Below are positions 45,768 to 55,895 of a stretch of 64,000 bases of DNA, in pieces (the stretch's first letter is position 1; every line of letters begins with the position of its first letter). The notes beneath the pieces were generated by a model. That model saw only the letters and a list, made by a program, of their open reading frames with translations. It had not been told where the DNA came from and did no database searches. The stretch is taken from contig NZ_CANLYK010000002.1 of NCBI RefSeq assembly GCF_947495325.1, forward strand, positions 496,001 to 560,000. The letters are read 5' to 3'. This DNA is from an uncultured Allomuricauda sp. GTDB taxonomy: Bacteria > Bacteroidota > Bacteroidia > Flavobacteriales > Flavobacteriaceae. The translations under genes were made by a program, and so were the position numbers.

Positions 45768-47986
45768 CGCCAAAAACCAATCATACCAATCAATTTATCA
45801 AAGACCTACCAAAAAACTTCTTTTCTGGCTTTGTAGTTTCCCTAATAGCCCTTCCCCTAGGTTTGGGTTTGGCAATTGCAAGTGATGCACCTCCTATTTC
45901 TGGAATCATTGCAGCCATTGTTGGGGGCACAGTAGTCGCTTTATTGGGTGGTTCCAATGTCACCATTACAGGCCCGGGAAATGGCTTGGTCATTGTGCTC
46001 TTAGGTGCGATCACCACATTAGGGGCTGGAGATCTTTATCAAGGGTATCTGTTCACTCTTGCGGCCATTGTTATTTCAGGTATTCTAATGTTACTGTTAG
46101 GGTTTTTAAAAATGGGCCGCTTGGCAGATTTTTTCCCTGCATCTGCAATTGAAGGCATGTTGGCTGCCATTGGCTGGGGAATTTTTGCAAAGCAATTCCA
46201 TATTATGATTGGTCATAACAACGAGCATGGCAGTATTGTAAAGTTACTTGTCCAAATTCCAAATGGGTTACTGGATTTGTTCCAACATGCAACCACTGAG
46301 GAATTGGTGGCTTCGGGGATTGGCTTTCTCAGTCTTTTAATTATGATTTTTTATTCCAAGATTCGGAATCCCTATTTTCAGTTGATTCCGGCACCCATGT
46401 GGATTTTAATCCTTTCTATTGGCTTTAGTTATTCCTTTGGGTGGTTGAATTTGCCATTTCCTATGGACTCTTCCTATCTTATAAATATTCCAGAAAATGT
46501 CTTGTCGAATTTGGCTTTTCCTGATTTTTCAAAAATACTGCAGAAGGAATTTATTGTAAGTGTTTTTGCAATAACCCTCATTGCAAGCATAGAATCGTTG
46601 CTGAGCATTAAGGCCGTTGATAAACTTGATTCCCAAAGCAGAAGGTCAAATGTAAATAAGGATTTAAAGGCTCTTGGATTGGCAACCTCATTAAGCGGTT
46701 TGGTTGGAGGACTCAATGTCGTTACCGTTATTGCACGAAGCTCAGTAAACGTAAACAATGGTGCAACAAATAGATCGGCCAACTTTTTTCATGCCTCATT
46801 TCTTGTCATTTTTATTCTGTTGTTCCAAGACCAGCTCAAAAGAATACCTCTAGCGGCATTAGCCGCCATATTAGTGTATACGGGATATAAACTTGCCACA
46901 CCTAAGACTTTTCGGAAAATTGCCAAAATTGGGAAAGAACAGATTGTTATTTTCTTGACCACCCTGATAGTAACGCTTTTTACAAACCTTATTACTGGAA
47001 TCACAGTCGGTATTCTGGCCACCTTGGTAATTCACATGTTCATCAATAAAAGTGCCTTTTTGTTTTTGACCAATATCTTCAAGCCCAATGTATTGCTGTT
47101 TCAAGAACATGAAGAAAAAAGTTATTATATCAGTGTAAAATACTTCTGCAGTTTTCTGAATTTTTACAAACTCAAGAATAAACTGGATGCGGTACCTGAA
47201 GATCAAAACGTAATTGTGGATTTTTCTATGTGCAGTTTTGTGGACCATACGGTTATGGAAGGATTGGAAAATTATTTGGACACTTTTGCAAAAAAAGGCG
47301 GGAGTATAGAACTCATAGGACTGGATAAGCATAGTACAGATTCCAAACACCCCTTTGCCATACGAAAAATACTTCCTATGGAGACATTAAGACCCATTGA
47401 GAAGTACTTTACCCGAAGGCAGACTAACCTAAGGGATACAGCCGCAGAGTACGGGTGGTCCTATCAAGCCAAAAAAAGCACAAAAACGTATTTTTTATCC
47501 AATTTTATCTTCTTCAAATCTCGGGAAATAGGCTATTTGTACAATAGGCTTTTCGATGAAAAAGAAAATTGCAACGTTTTTGATGTTGAATTTACGGAAG
47601 GCGCTTTTGTTGCTAAGGAAGTGGTAAAAACAACTGTAATGCATATTGCCCTTCCAAAGCAGCTTCCAATATTTTCCTTGGACAGGGAGGGTCTTTTGGA
47701 ACGTATATACAAACTGGCGGGGTTTAAAGACATTCCTATTGAAAACTATCCAGATTTTAATCGGCGATTTTTTCTAAGTGGTGAAAAAACAGTAGAAATT
47801 CAGAATCTGTTTCACAATGAGCTTATCATATTTTTAGAAAGTAACCCCTACTACCATATAGAATCCAATGGGCATTCTTTGTTTATTCTAAAGAAAGAAC
47901 GACTATTGAGCGTTCAAGAGATAAAGGCAATGATTTATTTTGGGCAACAACTTCAAAAACTCTTAAAGTATTCTTTGCAGGATTAA
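45764..47986 (+). CDS. SulP-family anion transporter with STAS and an extra C-terminal domain
   Basis: Protein of 740 aa, start TTG inside TTGA overlapping the upstream stop. Residues about 15-430 form the SulP membrane core, with LPLGLGLAIASDAPPISGIIA, GSNVTITGPGNGL and VVTVIARSSVNVNNGATN. Around 450-560 is a STAS-like domain (NVIVDFSMCSFVDHTVMEGL). The last 180 residues, including VMHIALPKQLPIFSLDREG and a segment with NPYYHIESNGHSLFI, are not part of standard SulP proteins and I do not recognise them. The family transports sulfate, bicarbonate or related anions; the branch containing GSNVTITGPGNG often handles bicarbonate or is of unknown substrate. Confidence 0.88.
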   Translation: MTPKTNHTNQFIKDLPKNFFSGFVVSLIALPLGLGLAIASDAPPISGIIAAIVGGTVVALLGGSNVTITGPGNGLVIVLLGAITTLGAGDLYQGYLFTLAAIVISGILMLLLGFLKMGRLADFFPASAIEGMLAAIGWGIFAKQFHIMIGHNNEHGSIVKLLVQIPNGLLDLFQHATTEELVASGIGFLSLLIMIFYSKIRNPYFQLIPAPMWILILSIGFSYSFGWLNLPFPMDSSYLINIPENVLSNLAFPDFSKILQKEFIVSVFAITLIASIESLLSIKAVDKLDSQSRRSNVNKDLKALGLATSLSGLVGGLNVVTVIARSSVNVNNGATNRSANFFHASFLVIFILLFQDQLKRIPLAALAAILVYTGYKLATPKTFRKIAKIGKEQIVIFLTTLIVTLFTNLITGITVGILATLVIHMFINKSAFLFLTNIFKPNVLLFQEHEEKSYYISVKYFCSFLNFYKLKNKLDAVPEDQNVIVDFSMCSFVDHTVMEGLENYLDTFAKKGGSIELIGLDKHSTDSKHPFAIRKILPMETLRPIEKYFTRRQTNLRDTAAEYGWSYQAKKSTKTYFLSNFIFFKSREIGYLYNRLFDEKENCNVFDVEFTEGAFVAKEVVKTTVMHIALPKQLPIFSLDREGLLERIYKLAGFKDIPIENYPDFNRRFFLSGEKTVEIQNLFHNELIIFLESNPYYHIESNGHSLFILKKERLLSVQEIKAMIYFGQQLQKLLKYSLQD

Positions 47987-48072
47987 TTTTGTTAAAATAG
48001 GGCTAATAAACTCCTGTTTTTTATCCATTTGAGTTTGGCTTTTCTTATTTTGCACGCCATTTCCTTTTTTGA

Positions 48073-48939
48073 ATGACTATTTATCCCATTGAGACCGGTA
48101 ATTTTAAACTAGATGGTGGTGCTATGTTTGGTGTAGTTCCAAAATCCATTTGGAACAGAACCAATCCTGCCGATTCTAACAATATGATTGATATTGCGGC
48201 TAGATGTCTCCTTATTGAAGATGGTGATAGGCTCATTTTAGTGGATAGTGGAATGGGAAACAAGCAATCAGAGAAGTTCTTTGGATATTATTATCAGTGG
48301 GGTAACCATTCAATAGATAATTCTTTAAAGGAACTAGGCTTCCATAGAGATGATATTACCGATGTCTTTATGACCCACCTCCATTTTGACCATTGCGGGG
48401 GCAGTATACAATGGAATCAGGATAGAACAGGATATGAACCAGCTTTCAAGAATGCTAGCTTTTGGACCAATGAAGATCATTGGGAATGGGCTACGAATCC
48501 TAATGCACGTGAAAAAGCTTCCTTTTTAAAAGAGAACCTATTGCCCATGCAAGAAAGTGGACGACTGCATTTTGTACAACGGAACGGCTCCTCTTTTTTG
48601 GAAGAATCAGAATTGGGGTTTGGTATTCTTTTTGTTGATGGACATACGGAAAAGCAAATGCTACCTTATTTAAAATACAAAGGCAAAAACATGGTCTTCG
48701 TGGCTGATTTGGTGCCAACCGTTGGTCATATTCCCTTGCCCTACGTAATGGGATATGACACTCGACCCCTTTTAACATTGAATGAAAAGGGTAAATTTTT
48801 GAATGAAATTGCTCAAAACAATTTTTTGCTGTTCTTTGAGCATGATGCCCATAATGAATTGTGCACATTAAAACAAACCGAGAAAGGAGTACGATTAGAC
48901 GAATTGTTTTCCTTTAATGAAATATTCAACCCACAATAA
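48073..48939 (+). CDS. MBL-fold metallo-hydrolase
   Basis: Metallo-beta-lactamase-fold hydrolase of 288 aa. The metal-binding motif is HLHFDHCGG; further ligands are in FVDGHTEKQML and FEHDAHNELC. The layout (LLIEDGDRLILVDSGMG first) is that of the lactonase-like and quorum-quenching MBL branch, but the phosphorylcholine or lactone specificity cannot be predicted. No signal peptide is seen, so it is cytoplasmic. It lies 27 bp upstream of the S8 peptidase gene on the same strand. Confidence 0.88.
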   Translation: MTIYPIETGNFKLDGGAMFGVVPKSIWNRTNPADSNNMIDIAARCLLIEDGDRLILVDSGMGNKQSEKFFGYYYQWGNHSIDNSLKELGFHRDDITDVFMTHLHFDHCGGSIQWNQDRTGYEPAFKNASFWTNEDHWEWATNPNAREKASFLKENLLPMQESGRLHFVQRNGSSFLEESELGFGILFVDGHTEKQMLPYLKYKGKNMVFVADLVPTVGHIPLPYVMGYDTRPLLTLNEKGKFLNEIAQNNFLLFFEHDAHNELCTLKQTEKGVRLDELFSFNEIFNPQ

Positions 48940-48966
48940 AGTTTTACATTTTTATATATACTACAT

Positions 48967-50616
48967 ATGATTCATACATACATTAAACCCTCTTTTACAT
49001 TAGTATCCATTTCGCTTTTCCTTATGGGATGTGGAGCAACATCATTGGTTTCCACACCGGTGCAAAATATTGATACAATCCCGCTTAAAATTTCTGAGCT
49101 AACAGAAACACAAAAAAAGAATTGGGGTCATGCCGATCTTATTTCGGATACCATTCCAGGGATGAGTGTGAATAAAGCCTACAAGGAAATCATCAAAAAT
49201 AAAAACGGTAAAACGGTAATTGTCGCCGTTGTGGATTCTGGAATGGACCTTGAACACGAAGATTTGGATGATGTGTTATGGACCAATAAAGGAGAAAGAC
49301 CAAACAATGGGAAAGATGATGATGGCAACGGTTATATAGATGATATTCATGGGTATAATTTTCTAGGTGAAGCGTACAATGAACAGTTGGAATATGTGCG
49401 CATGCTTCGGCTTAATATTGGTGACGCTTCGGCAAGAGCAAAAGCGCGTTTAAAATTAGATGAGGAATATCCAAAAGCACTTCAAAACAAACAACAATAT
49501 GAGCAAATATTGCAAGTAGTGAAAACTGCGGATGAAGCTGTTAAAAAGGAACTTGGAAAAGATTCATATACCAAAAAAGAGTTACTTTCCATAGAGCCCA
49601 AAACGGAACAAATGCAGCAGAATGTTGCCGTATTAACACAAATGTATACCTACGGGGATAGTATACCCAGCGTTATAGAGGAACTTACCGAAGGCATTAC
49701 CTATTTTGCAGATCAGGTAAATTTTAATCTCAACAAAGATTTTGACGGGAGAACTCCTGTAGGAGACAGCCCATATGACGTTACTGACACCTCTTATGGA
49801 AATGGAAATCCGAAGAACCGGGTTGATACCGAAAGTCATGGAACCCATGTGGCCGGAATCATTGCCGCGGAAAGAAATAATGGAAAAGGAGTGAATGGGG
49901 TTGCCAAAAACGTGAAATTAATGAGTTTGCGTGCCGTACCAAATGGAGATGAGTACGACAAAGACATTGCCATGGCGATAAGATATGCAGCTGATAATGG
50001 TGCTAAAATCATTAACTGCAGTTTTGGCAAGTCTTTTTCGCCAAATGCCGAATGGGTTTACGACGCAATCAAATATGCCGCTTCAAAAGACGTGTTGATT
50101 GTTCACGCTGCTGGAAATGATGGCAGTAATTTGGATGATGCTGAAAATCCCAATTTCCCAAATGACCATAAATATGTAGGTTCTGAGTTTACAAACAATG
50201 TAATTACCGTTGGCGCCCTTACAAGTAGTTATGGTTCAGAAATGGTGGCCAACTTTTCTAATTATGGAAAACAGAATGTAGATGTTTTTGCTCCCGGTGA
50301 TGCCATTTATTCCACATTACCCAATAATGACTATGATTTTCAAGGTGGAACCTCAATGGCGGCACCTGCTGTTGCTGGTGTTGCTGCATTGGTAAGATCA
50401 TATTATCCTCAATTGACAGCTTCGCAGGTAAAACAGGTTATAATGCAATCTGGATTAAGCTCAAAAGCATCCGTAATTGTTGATGGAGACCAATCTAAGG
50501 CAACTACTTTTGACAAAGTCTCAAAATCAGGAAAAATGGTCAATGCATACAACGCACTTTTGTTGGCCGAAAATATTTCAAAAGGTAAAATGACCTTGAA
50601 CAATAATACCAAATAA
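48967..50616 (+). CDS. S8 subtilisin-like peptidase, lipoprotein
   Basis: Secreted serine protease of 549 aa, anchored as a lipoprotein (signal ending LFLMGC). The catalytic triad is Asp90 in VVDSGMD, His291 in SHGTHVAG and Ser463 in GGTSMAAP. An insertion of about 150 residues between the Asp and the His (helical, with many Lys/Glu) is typical of Bacteroidota S8 peptidases. Probably degrades proteins outside the cell or in the periplasm. One base separates it from the M1 peptidase, so they form one unit. Confidence 0.95.
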   Translation: MIHTYIKPSFTLVSISLFLMGCGATSLVSTPVQNIDTIPLKISELTETQKKNWGHADLISDTIPGMSVNKAYKEIIKNKNGKTVIVAVVDSGMDLEHEDLDDVLWTNKGERPNNGKDDDGNGYIDDIHGYNFLGEAYNEQLEYVRMLRLNIGDASARAKARLKLDEEYPKALQNKQQYEQILQVVKTADEAVKKELGKDSYTKKELLSIEPKTEQMQQNVAVLTQMYTYGDSIPSVIEELTEGITYFADQVNFNLNKDFDGRTPVGDSPYDVTDTSYGNGNPKNRVDTESHGTHVAGIIAAERNNGKGVNGVAKNVKLMSLRAVPNGDEYDKDIAMAIRYAADNGAKIINCSFGKSFSPNAEWVYDAIKYAASKDVLIVHAAGNDGSNLDDAENPNFPNDHKYVGSEFTNNVITVGALTSSYGSEMVANFSNYGKQNVDVFAPGDAIYSTLPNNDYDFQGGTSMAAPAVAGVAALVRSYYPQLTASQVKQVIMQSGLSSKASVIVDGDQSKATTFDKVSKSGKMVNAYNALLLAENISKGKMTLNNNTK

Positions 50617-50617
50617 G

Positions 50618-52468
50618 ATGAAAAGAACACAATTATTCTTTTTTGCGGTTTTCACTTCTGTTTCACTTCTGTCTGCACAAAACAATACTTCGTATTGGCA
50701 ACAACATGTAGATTATAAGATGGACGTTACCATGGATGTTAAAACCTATCAATATTCAGGAACACAAAAGCTTACCTACACGAATAACTCCCCAGATGTA
50801 TTAAATAGAGTTTATTATCATTTATATTTTAACGCATTTCAACCTGGAAGTGAGATGGATGTAAGGCTTCAACAAGTCAAAGATCCAGATGGTAGAATGC
50901 TCAATGAAGGAAAAAGTAGAATTGCGGCTCTTTCGGAAAGTGAAATGGGTCATTTGCATGTGCAATCTCTAACCCAAGATGGAGCAGCTGTTTCTTTTAA
51001 TGAAGAAGGTACCATATTGGTTGTGGATTTGGCCAACCCTATCCCTTCAGGTGGAAAAACTGTTTTGGATATGGAGTTTAAAGGGCAGGTGCCATTACAG
51101 ATTAGACGATCTGGAAGGAACAATAAAGAAGGAGTTGCTCTTTCCATGAGCCAATGGTATCCAAAGCTTTCAGAATATGATTTTGAAGGATGGCATCCCA
51201 ATCCATACATCTCAAGGGAGTTTCACGGAGTTTGGGGTGATTTTGATGTGAAACTCACCATTGACAAAGACTATACCGTTGGAGGTTCGGGTTATTTACA
51301 AAACCCCCAGGAAATTGGGCATGGATATGAAACACCAGGAACCAAGGTAAAAACAAAGGGCAAAACCCTAACATGGCATTTTAAAGCACCCAATGTGCAT
51401 GACTTTATGTGGGCCGCCGATCCAGACTATATACATGATATTGTTAAAATGGATGACGGTCCAGATTTACATTTCTACTACAAAAATGACCCTGAAATCA
51501 TAGAAAATTGGAAGAATCTTCAGCCAAAAACAGCAGATGCCATGCGTTTTTTCAGCAAAAATATCGGCAAATACCCGTATGACCAGTATTCTGTTGTGCA
51601 AGGAGGAGATGGAGGTATGGAATATGCCATGAGTACATTAATTACGGGCAAAAGAAAATTTGGAAGTCTAGTCGGGGTAATGGTACATGAGATGGCCCAT
51701 TCCTGGTTTCAGCATGTTTTGGCCACTAACGAATCCAAATACGAATGGATGGACGAAGGCTTCACAACCTTTATAAGTAGCCTTTGCATGAATGAAGTGA
51801 TGGAACAAGGTCTGGAGAATCCTTTTGAAGGTTCGTACAAAGGGTATTATGCCTTGGTAAATTCTGGTTTGGAGCTTCCACAAGGCACCCATGCAGATCG
51901 CTATGCAACAAACTTTGCCTACGGTATTTCAGCATACAGTAAAGGTTCTATTTTTTTGTCCCAGCTCGGTTATATCATCGGTCAGGATAAATTAATGGAA
52001 ACGATACGAAAATATTTTGAAGACTTTAAGTTTAAGCATCCAGTACCCAATGACATTAAAAGAACCGCTGAAAAAGTATCGGGAATGGAATTGGATTGGT
52101 ATGTAACGGATTGGACCCAAACCACAAATACCATTGATTATGCCATTAAAAGTGTTGATGCTGATGGCGAAAAAACAAAGGTGGTACTTGAACGTATTGG
52201 CGAAATGCCCATGCCCTTAGATCTTTTAATTGCTTTTGAGGGTGATGTTCAAGAAACGTATTATGTTCCGTTGCAAATGATGCGTGGAGAAAAGGAAAAT
52301 CCGTATCCAACACTTAAAAGAGCGGTAGTTGAAGATTGGGCTTGGGCTCATCCAACATACGAACTTATCATTGATAAGCCCTTAAGCTCTATAAAGGCAA
52401 TTGTAATCGATCCGTCTCAGCTTATGGCTGATGTAGATGGAGAAAACAATGTATATCAACCAGAATAG
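50618..52468 (+). CDS. M1 family zinc metallopeptidase (secreted aminopeptidase)
   Basis: Zinc aminopeptidase-type protein of 616 aa with a signal peptide (FFAVFTSVSLLSAQ). The zinc site is HEMAH (His357, Glu358, His361) with the third ligand Glu380 in WMDEGFTTF. The exopeptidase motif is GGMEYAMS, close to GAMEN of other M1 enzymes but with Gly in place of Ala. It probably completes peptide breakdown begun by the S8 peptidase directly upstream. Confidence 0.95.
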   Translation: MKRTQLFFFAVFTSVSLLSAQNNTSYWQQHVDYKMDVTMDVKTYQYSGTQKLTYTNNSPDVLNRVYYHLYFNAFQPGSEMDVRLQQVKDPDGRMLNEGKSRIAALSESEMGHLHVQSLTQDGAAVSFNEEGTILVVDLANPIPSGGKTVLDMEFKGQVPLQIRRSGRNNKEGVALSMSQWYPKLSEYDFEGWHPNPYISREFHGVWGDFDVKLTIDKDYTVGGSGYLQNPQEIGHGYETPGTKVKTKGKTLTWHFKAPNVHDFMWAADPDYIHDIVKMDDGPDLHFYYKNDPEIIENWKNLQPKTADAMRFFSKNIGKYPYDQYSVVQGGDGGMEYAMSTLITGKRKFGSLVGVMVHEMAHSWFQHVLATNESKYEWMDEGFTTFISSLCMNEVMEQGLENPFEGSYKGYYALVNSGLELPQGTHADRYATNFAYGISAYSKGSIFLSQLGYIIGQDKLMETIRKYFEDFKFKHPVPNDIKRTAEKVSGMELDWYVTDWTQTTNTIDYAIKSVDADGEKTKVVLERIGEMPMPLDLLIAFEGDVQETYYVPLQMMRGEKENPYPTLKRAVVEDWAWAHPTYELIIDKPLSSIKAIVIDPSQLMADVDGENNVYQPE

Positions 52469-52505
52469 AGGTTAGTAACCCTTAAACTGTATTGGGTTGT
52501 AAACG

Positions 52506-52513
52506 TATCTTTG
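52506..52513 (+). promoter_or_regulatory. candidate -7 box of the rnpA promoter
   Basis: TATCTTTG, an exact TAnnTTTG match, lies 16 bp before the rnpA start. The -33 element is weak. It would give a short leader of roughly ten bases. Confidence 0.4.
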
Positions 52514-52529
52514 TTGTAATAACCCACTC

Positions 52530-52958
52530 ATGGTGGTCATTATGTACGAAAACCCAATAGAGGAACATAAAAACCTTGTTTTTCCAAAAAAGGAGAAGCT
52601 CAAAAACAAAAAGCTTTTTGAGCAACTCTTTAGTGAAGGAAAAAGCATGAGTGCATTTCCCATAAAATTACTGTATACCAAAGCCGTTTTTGATGATGAT
52701 GTCAGTATTAAAGTAGGTGTTGTTGCCCCAAAGAAAAAGTTTAAGACAGCAGTAAAGCGAAATAGGGTTAAACGGCTGCTTAGGGAAGTATACAGAAGCA
52801 ACAAGCCCCTAGTTTTTAACAACATAGAGGGAAACTATGCGTTTCTGTTTTTATATCTTAGTAATAAGATGCCCAATTATGAGGAAGTGGACGGAGCAAT
52901 GAAAGAGCTTTTAAAAACCTTCCTAAAAAAAGAGTCCCATGAAAAGATTGATACATAA
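52530..52958 (+). CDS. rnpA: ribonuclease P protein component
   Basis: Basic protein of 142 aa that supports the RNase P RNA in tRNA 5' maturation. The signature KRNRVKRLLREVYR is present, with KKLFEQLFSEGKSMSAFPIK upstream. Two in-frame ATGs are possible (52530 and 52542); I give the longer. Unlike the classic arrangement it is not next to rpmH; here it overlaps the S41 peptidase gene by 20 bp, a linkage seen in Flavobacteriia. Confidence 0.95.
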   Translation: MVVIMYENPIEEHKNLVFPKKEKLKNKKLFEQLFSEGKSMSAFPIKLLYTKAVFDDDVSIKVGVVAPKKKFKTAVKRNRVKRLLREVYRSNKPLVFNNIEGNYAFLFLYLSNKMPNYEEVDGAMKELLKTFLKKESHEKIDT

Positions 52959-54564
52959 GAAAGTCTTAATTCCCGTAATAGCCGTTGCCTTTTTGGTAGT
53001 AGGGAGTAGTTATAAAAGCGATTTTTTTGAGATTGCCAAGCAGATTGAAATTTTCACTACACTGTTCAAAGAGTTGAACATGAATTATGTGGATGAAACC
53101 AATCCTGCGGAGCTCATGGATTCTGCGATTAAAAACATGCTGGATGGATTAGATCCGTACACCCGGTTTTTAAATGAACAGGATGTTGAAGCATATAAAA
53201 TCAATAATGCGGGCGAATATTCAGGTATTGGTGCCTTGGTCCGTTCTTATGAAAGCAAATTGGTCATTGTGGAACCGTACAAAGACTATCCAGCAGATAA
53301 AGCGGGATTAAAGGCAGGGGATGAAATTATCAAAATTGGAGCTACAAAAGTGTCCGACTTTGATGATAATGCAAGTGAGCTTTTAAAAGGCGCAAATGGC
53401 ACCAGTGTGGATATTACTTTTGTTAGACAGGCAGAAACTAAGACTGCGGTCTTAAAACGTGAAGGTGTAGAAGTGGATGCAGTTCCATTTTATGACATGA
53501 TCGATGACAAAACGGGATATGTAGTACTTTCCAAATTCAACAGAAAAGCTTCGAGCCAAACCAAATCCGCCATCCAAGACTTAAAAGGAAAAGGTATGGA
53601 GCGTTTGGTATTGGATCTACGGGGAAATCCAGGCGGACTGCTTTCGGAAGCTATCAATGTTACCAATCTGTTTGTTCCAAAAGGGGAATTGATCGTTACC
53701 ACAAAATCAAAGGTCAAAAAATTCAACCAAGAATATAAGACCAAAAACCAGCCTGAGGATTTGGATATTCCTTTAGTGGTTCTTGTGGATGGCAAAAGTG
53801 CTTCGGCCAGTGAAATTGTATCCGGGGGGCTACAAGATTTGGACCGTGCTGTTATTGTTGGCGCCAGAAGTTTTGGAAAAGGCCTGGTTCAACGACCCTT
53901 AAAACTTACGTATGGAACACAATTGAAAGTGACCATTTCACGATATTATACCCCTTCAGGCCGTTGTATTCAATCTCTGGATTATTGGAATAGGGACGAG
54001 GGCGGTAACGCTGTTAGGAACACCACTTTTAAAGAATTTACAACACGAAATGGGCGCAAAGTTCAAGATGGGGGTGGAGTAATGCCCGATGTTGAAATTA
54101 CTTCCTTAAAATCCAACACTTTGATAGACGCCCTTCAAAGAAATAGCATCATTTTTGATTTTGCTACGGATTTTTATTACGATAATTCATTCGCTTCTGT
54201 AAATGATTTTAATTTTTCTGGAGCCGATTTCAATGCTTTTAAGGATTATGCGAGGCAACAGAATTTTTCTTTTCAAACAGAAACAGAGGAATTATTGGAG
54301 CAAACCATAAATGCCGAAGAACATTTGTTGGGTCCGGAAGTACAGGAAAAATACAAGGATCTTTTGTTGGCAACCAACAAGGGGAAAATTGTTGCGCTGG
54401 ACACTTTTAAGGAAGAGATCCAAAAAAATATTGAAGACGAAATCATCAAACGTTATTTTTATAGGGCTGGTCTTTATTCGTACTATTTAAAACATGATGA
54501 CGCCATTCTTACAGCAAAAGAACTTTTGGGCAATACTGCAGAATATCAGCGTATATTAAAATAG
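52939..54564 (+). CDS. S41 C-terminal processing peptidase
   Basis: Carboxyl-terminal protease (CtpA/Prc type) of 541 aa, held by an N-terminal helix (VLIPVIAVAFLVVG) and facing the periplasm. A PDZ domain spans about residues 95-175 (PADKAGLKAGDEIIKIG). The catalytic dyad is Ser289 in GKSASASE and Lys314 in SFGKGLVQ, 25 residues apart as expected. The last 150 residues are a helical extension. It processes or degrades envelope proteins. The start lies inside the end of rnpA (20 bp overlap), and the next gene starts 2 bp after the stop. Confidence 0.96.
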   Translation: MKRLIHKKVLIPVIAVAFLVVGSSYKSDFFEIAKQIEIFTTLFKELNMNYVDETNPAELMDSAIKNMLDGLDPYTRFLNEQDVEAYKINNAGEYSGIGALVRSYESKLVIVEPYKDYPADKAGLKAGDEIIKIGATKVSDFDDNASELLKGANGTSVDITFVRQAETKTAVLKREGVEVDAVPFYDMIDDKTGYVVLSKFNRKASSQTKSAIQDLKGKGMERLVLDLRGNPGGLLSEAINVTNLFVPKGELIVTTKSKVKKFNQEYKTKNQPEDLDIPLVVLVDGKSASASEIVSGGLQDLDRAVIVGARSFGKGLVQRPLKLTYGTQLKVTISRYYTPSGRCIQSLDYWNRDEGGNAVRNTTFKEFTTRNGRKVQDGGGVMPDVEITSLKSNTLIDALQRNSIIFDFATDFYYDNSFASVNDFNFSGADFNAFKDYARQQNFSFQTETEELLEQTINAEEHLLGPEVQEKYKDLLLATNKGKIVALDTFKEEIQKNIEDEIIKRYFYRAGLYSYYLKHDDAILTAKELLGNTAEYQRILK

Positions 54565-54566
54565 GA

Positions 54567-55766
54567 ATGATGTTAAAACGTCTTCTTTTATTTTTTGTAT
54601 GTTGCTGTCAGGGGTTTTTCACACAGGCCCAGGCAACTTTAGAAAAAGGGGTTGTTCATGATTCTATTTTGGTTTCAGGCACCACTGATGAAACCTTTGC
54701 AGTTTACCTTCCCAATTCTTTTACGGCAACTAAACCAAGTTCCATAGTTGTTGTTTTTGAGCCTGCGGCAAGGGGTGCAAGAGGCATTCAGCCTTTTATT
54801 GATGCTTCGGAAAAATACGGGCATCTCTTAGTTTGCTCCAACAATTCCAGAAACGGACCGTATGATCGAAATTTTGGCATAGCCAATAGATTGTTCGACC
54901 ATATTTTCGATAAATTTCTCATCAACCAAGATGAAATGTACCTCTCCGGATTTTCGGGTGGTTCCCGTTTGGTCAGTGCTATTGCTTCACTAACAGAACG
55001 GTTTGCTGGGGTTGTGGGCTGTGGCGCAGGATTTTCAAATGTTCCCGAACACATGCCTTCAATCCAGACGTATGCTTATGTTGGACTGTGTGGGGACCGA
55101 GATATGAATTATAAGGAAATGTTGGACAGCAAAAAATATTTGGATTTAAGGGGCTTTACCAACACACTCATTACATTTGATGGAAAGCATAGATGGCCAC
55201 CCAAGGAACAGATCACCCGTGCAATGGATTGGTTATACCTTCAAAAACTAAAAAACAATGAAAGTTCACAACCAGAAGATTTGGCGGTTCTCTATAAATC
55301 CGATTACGATAGGATCCAAGAATTTAAGGACAAGGAACAGTTTTTATTTGCCTCAGAACAGTATGAAAGAATTCTAAAAGATTACAAAGGGCACCTTAAT
55401 CTGGATAGCCTTATAGTGGAGCAACAGTTTTTTGTAAATTCCAAACCCTATAAAAATCAATCGGCAGCGTTGGTGCGTGCCTTAAATCAGGAACAAAAAC
55501 TGAAACCGAAACTCGTAAAGCAGATGTCTTTGGATTTTAAAACCCCTTCAAAAATGGATCCTGATTGGTGGGAGAAAGAAATGACCAAATTGAATCGGTT
55601 AAAGGAAAAAGGGGATAAAGAAACCCAAAAAATGATATACCGGCTCAAGTTTGACCTTTTTGGGCGGGTTTACGCCAGAAAAAATCCATTGATGCATACT
55701 ACTGATAAGGCCCAGGCAGAACTTGTTGAGGTTTTTTTAGACATTATTTATCCTAAGTCGGATTGA
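54567..55766 (+). CDS. secreted alpha/beta-hydrolase-like (PHB-depolymerase/esterase-type) protein
   Basis: Protein of 399 aa with a signal peptide (LLLFFVCCCQGFFTQAQ). The first 220 residues look like a serine alpha/beta-hydrolase: VVVFEPAARGARGIQPF, the nucleophile elbow GFSGGSRLV, and FDGKHRWPPKEQ, where the His could be the catalytic base. The substrate is unknown. The second half is Lys/Glu-rich and helical, with no match I recognise. It follows the S41 peptidase gene by 2 bp, in the same transcript, and a terminator follows at 55896. Confidence 0.75.
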   Translation: MMLKRLLLFFVCCCQGFFTQAQATLEKGVVHDSILVSGTTDETFAVYLPNSFTATKPSSIVVVFEPAARGARGIQPFIDASEKYGHLLVCSNNSRNGPYDRNFGIANRLFDHIFDKFLINQDEMYLSGFSGGSRLVSAIASLTERFAGVVGCGAGFSNVPEHMPSIQTYAYVGLCGDRDMNYKEMLDSKKYLDLRGFTNTLITFDGKHRWPPKEQITRAMDWLYLQKLKNNESSQPEDLAVLYKSDYDRIQEFKDKEQFLFASEQYERILKDYKGHLNLDSLIVEQQFFVNSKPYKNQSAALVRALNQEQKLKPKLVKQMSLDFKTPSKMDPDWWEKEMTKLNRLKEKGDKETQKMIYRLKFDLFGRVYARKNPLMHTTDKAQAELVEVFLDIIYPKSD

Positions 55767-55895
55767 CCTAGATTACACCCAAATCATCCAATGGGCTTTT
55801 AACTTTTTTGATAATTTTGTTGAACTTTTTCGCTATAGTTCCATTGAAATTCCAACACTGTTTTTTCACCTAAAACATATATTTTCAGACTAAAG

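Noticed and set aside
48046-48052. Possible promoter TATTTTG before the MBL hydrolase
   Set aside because: One base shorter than the TAnnTTTG consensus and without a fitting -33 box; too weak to list.
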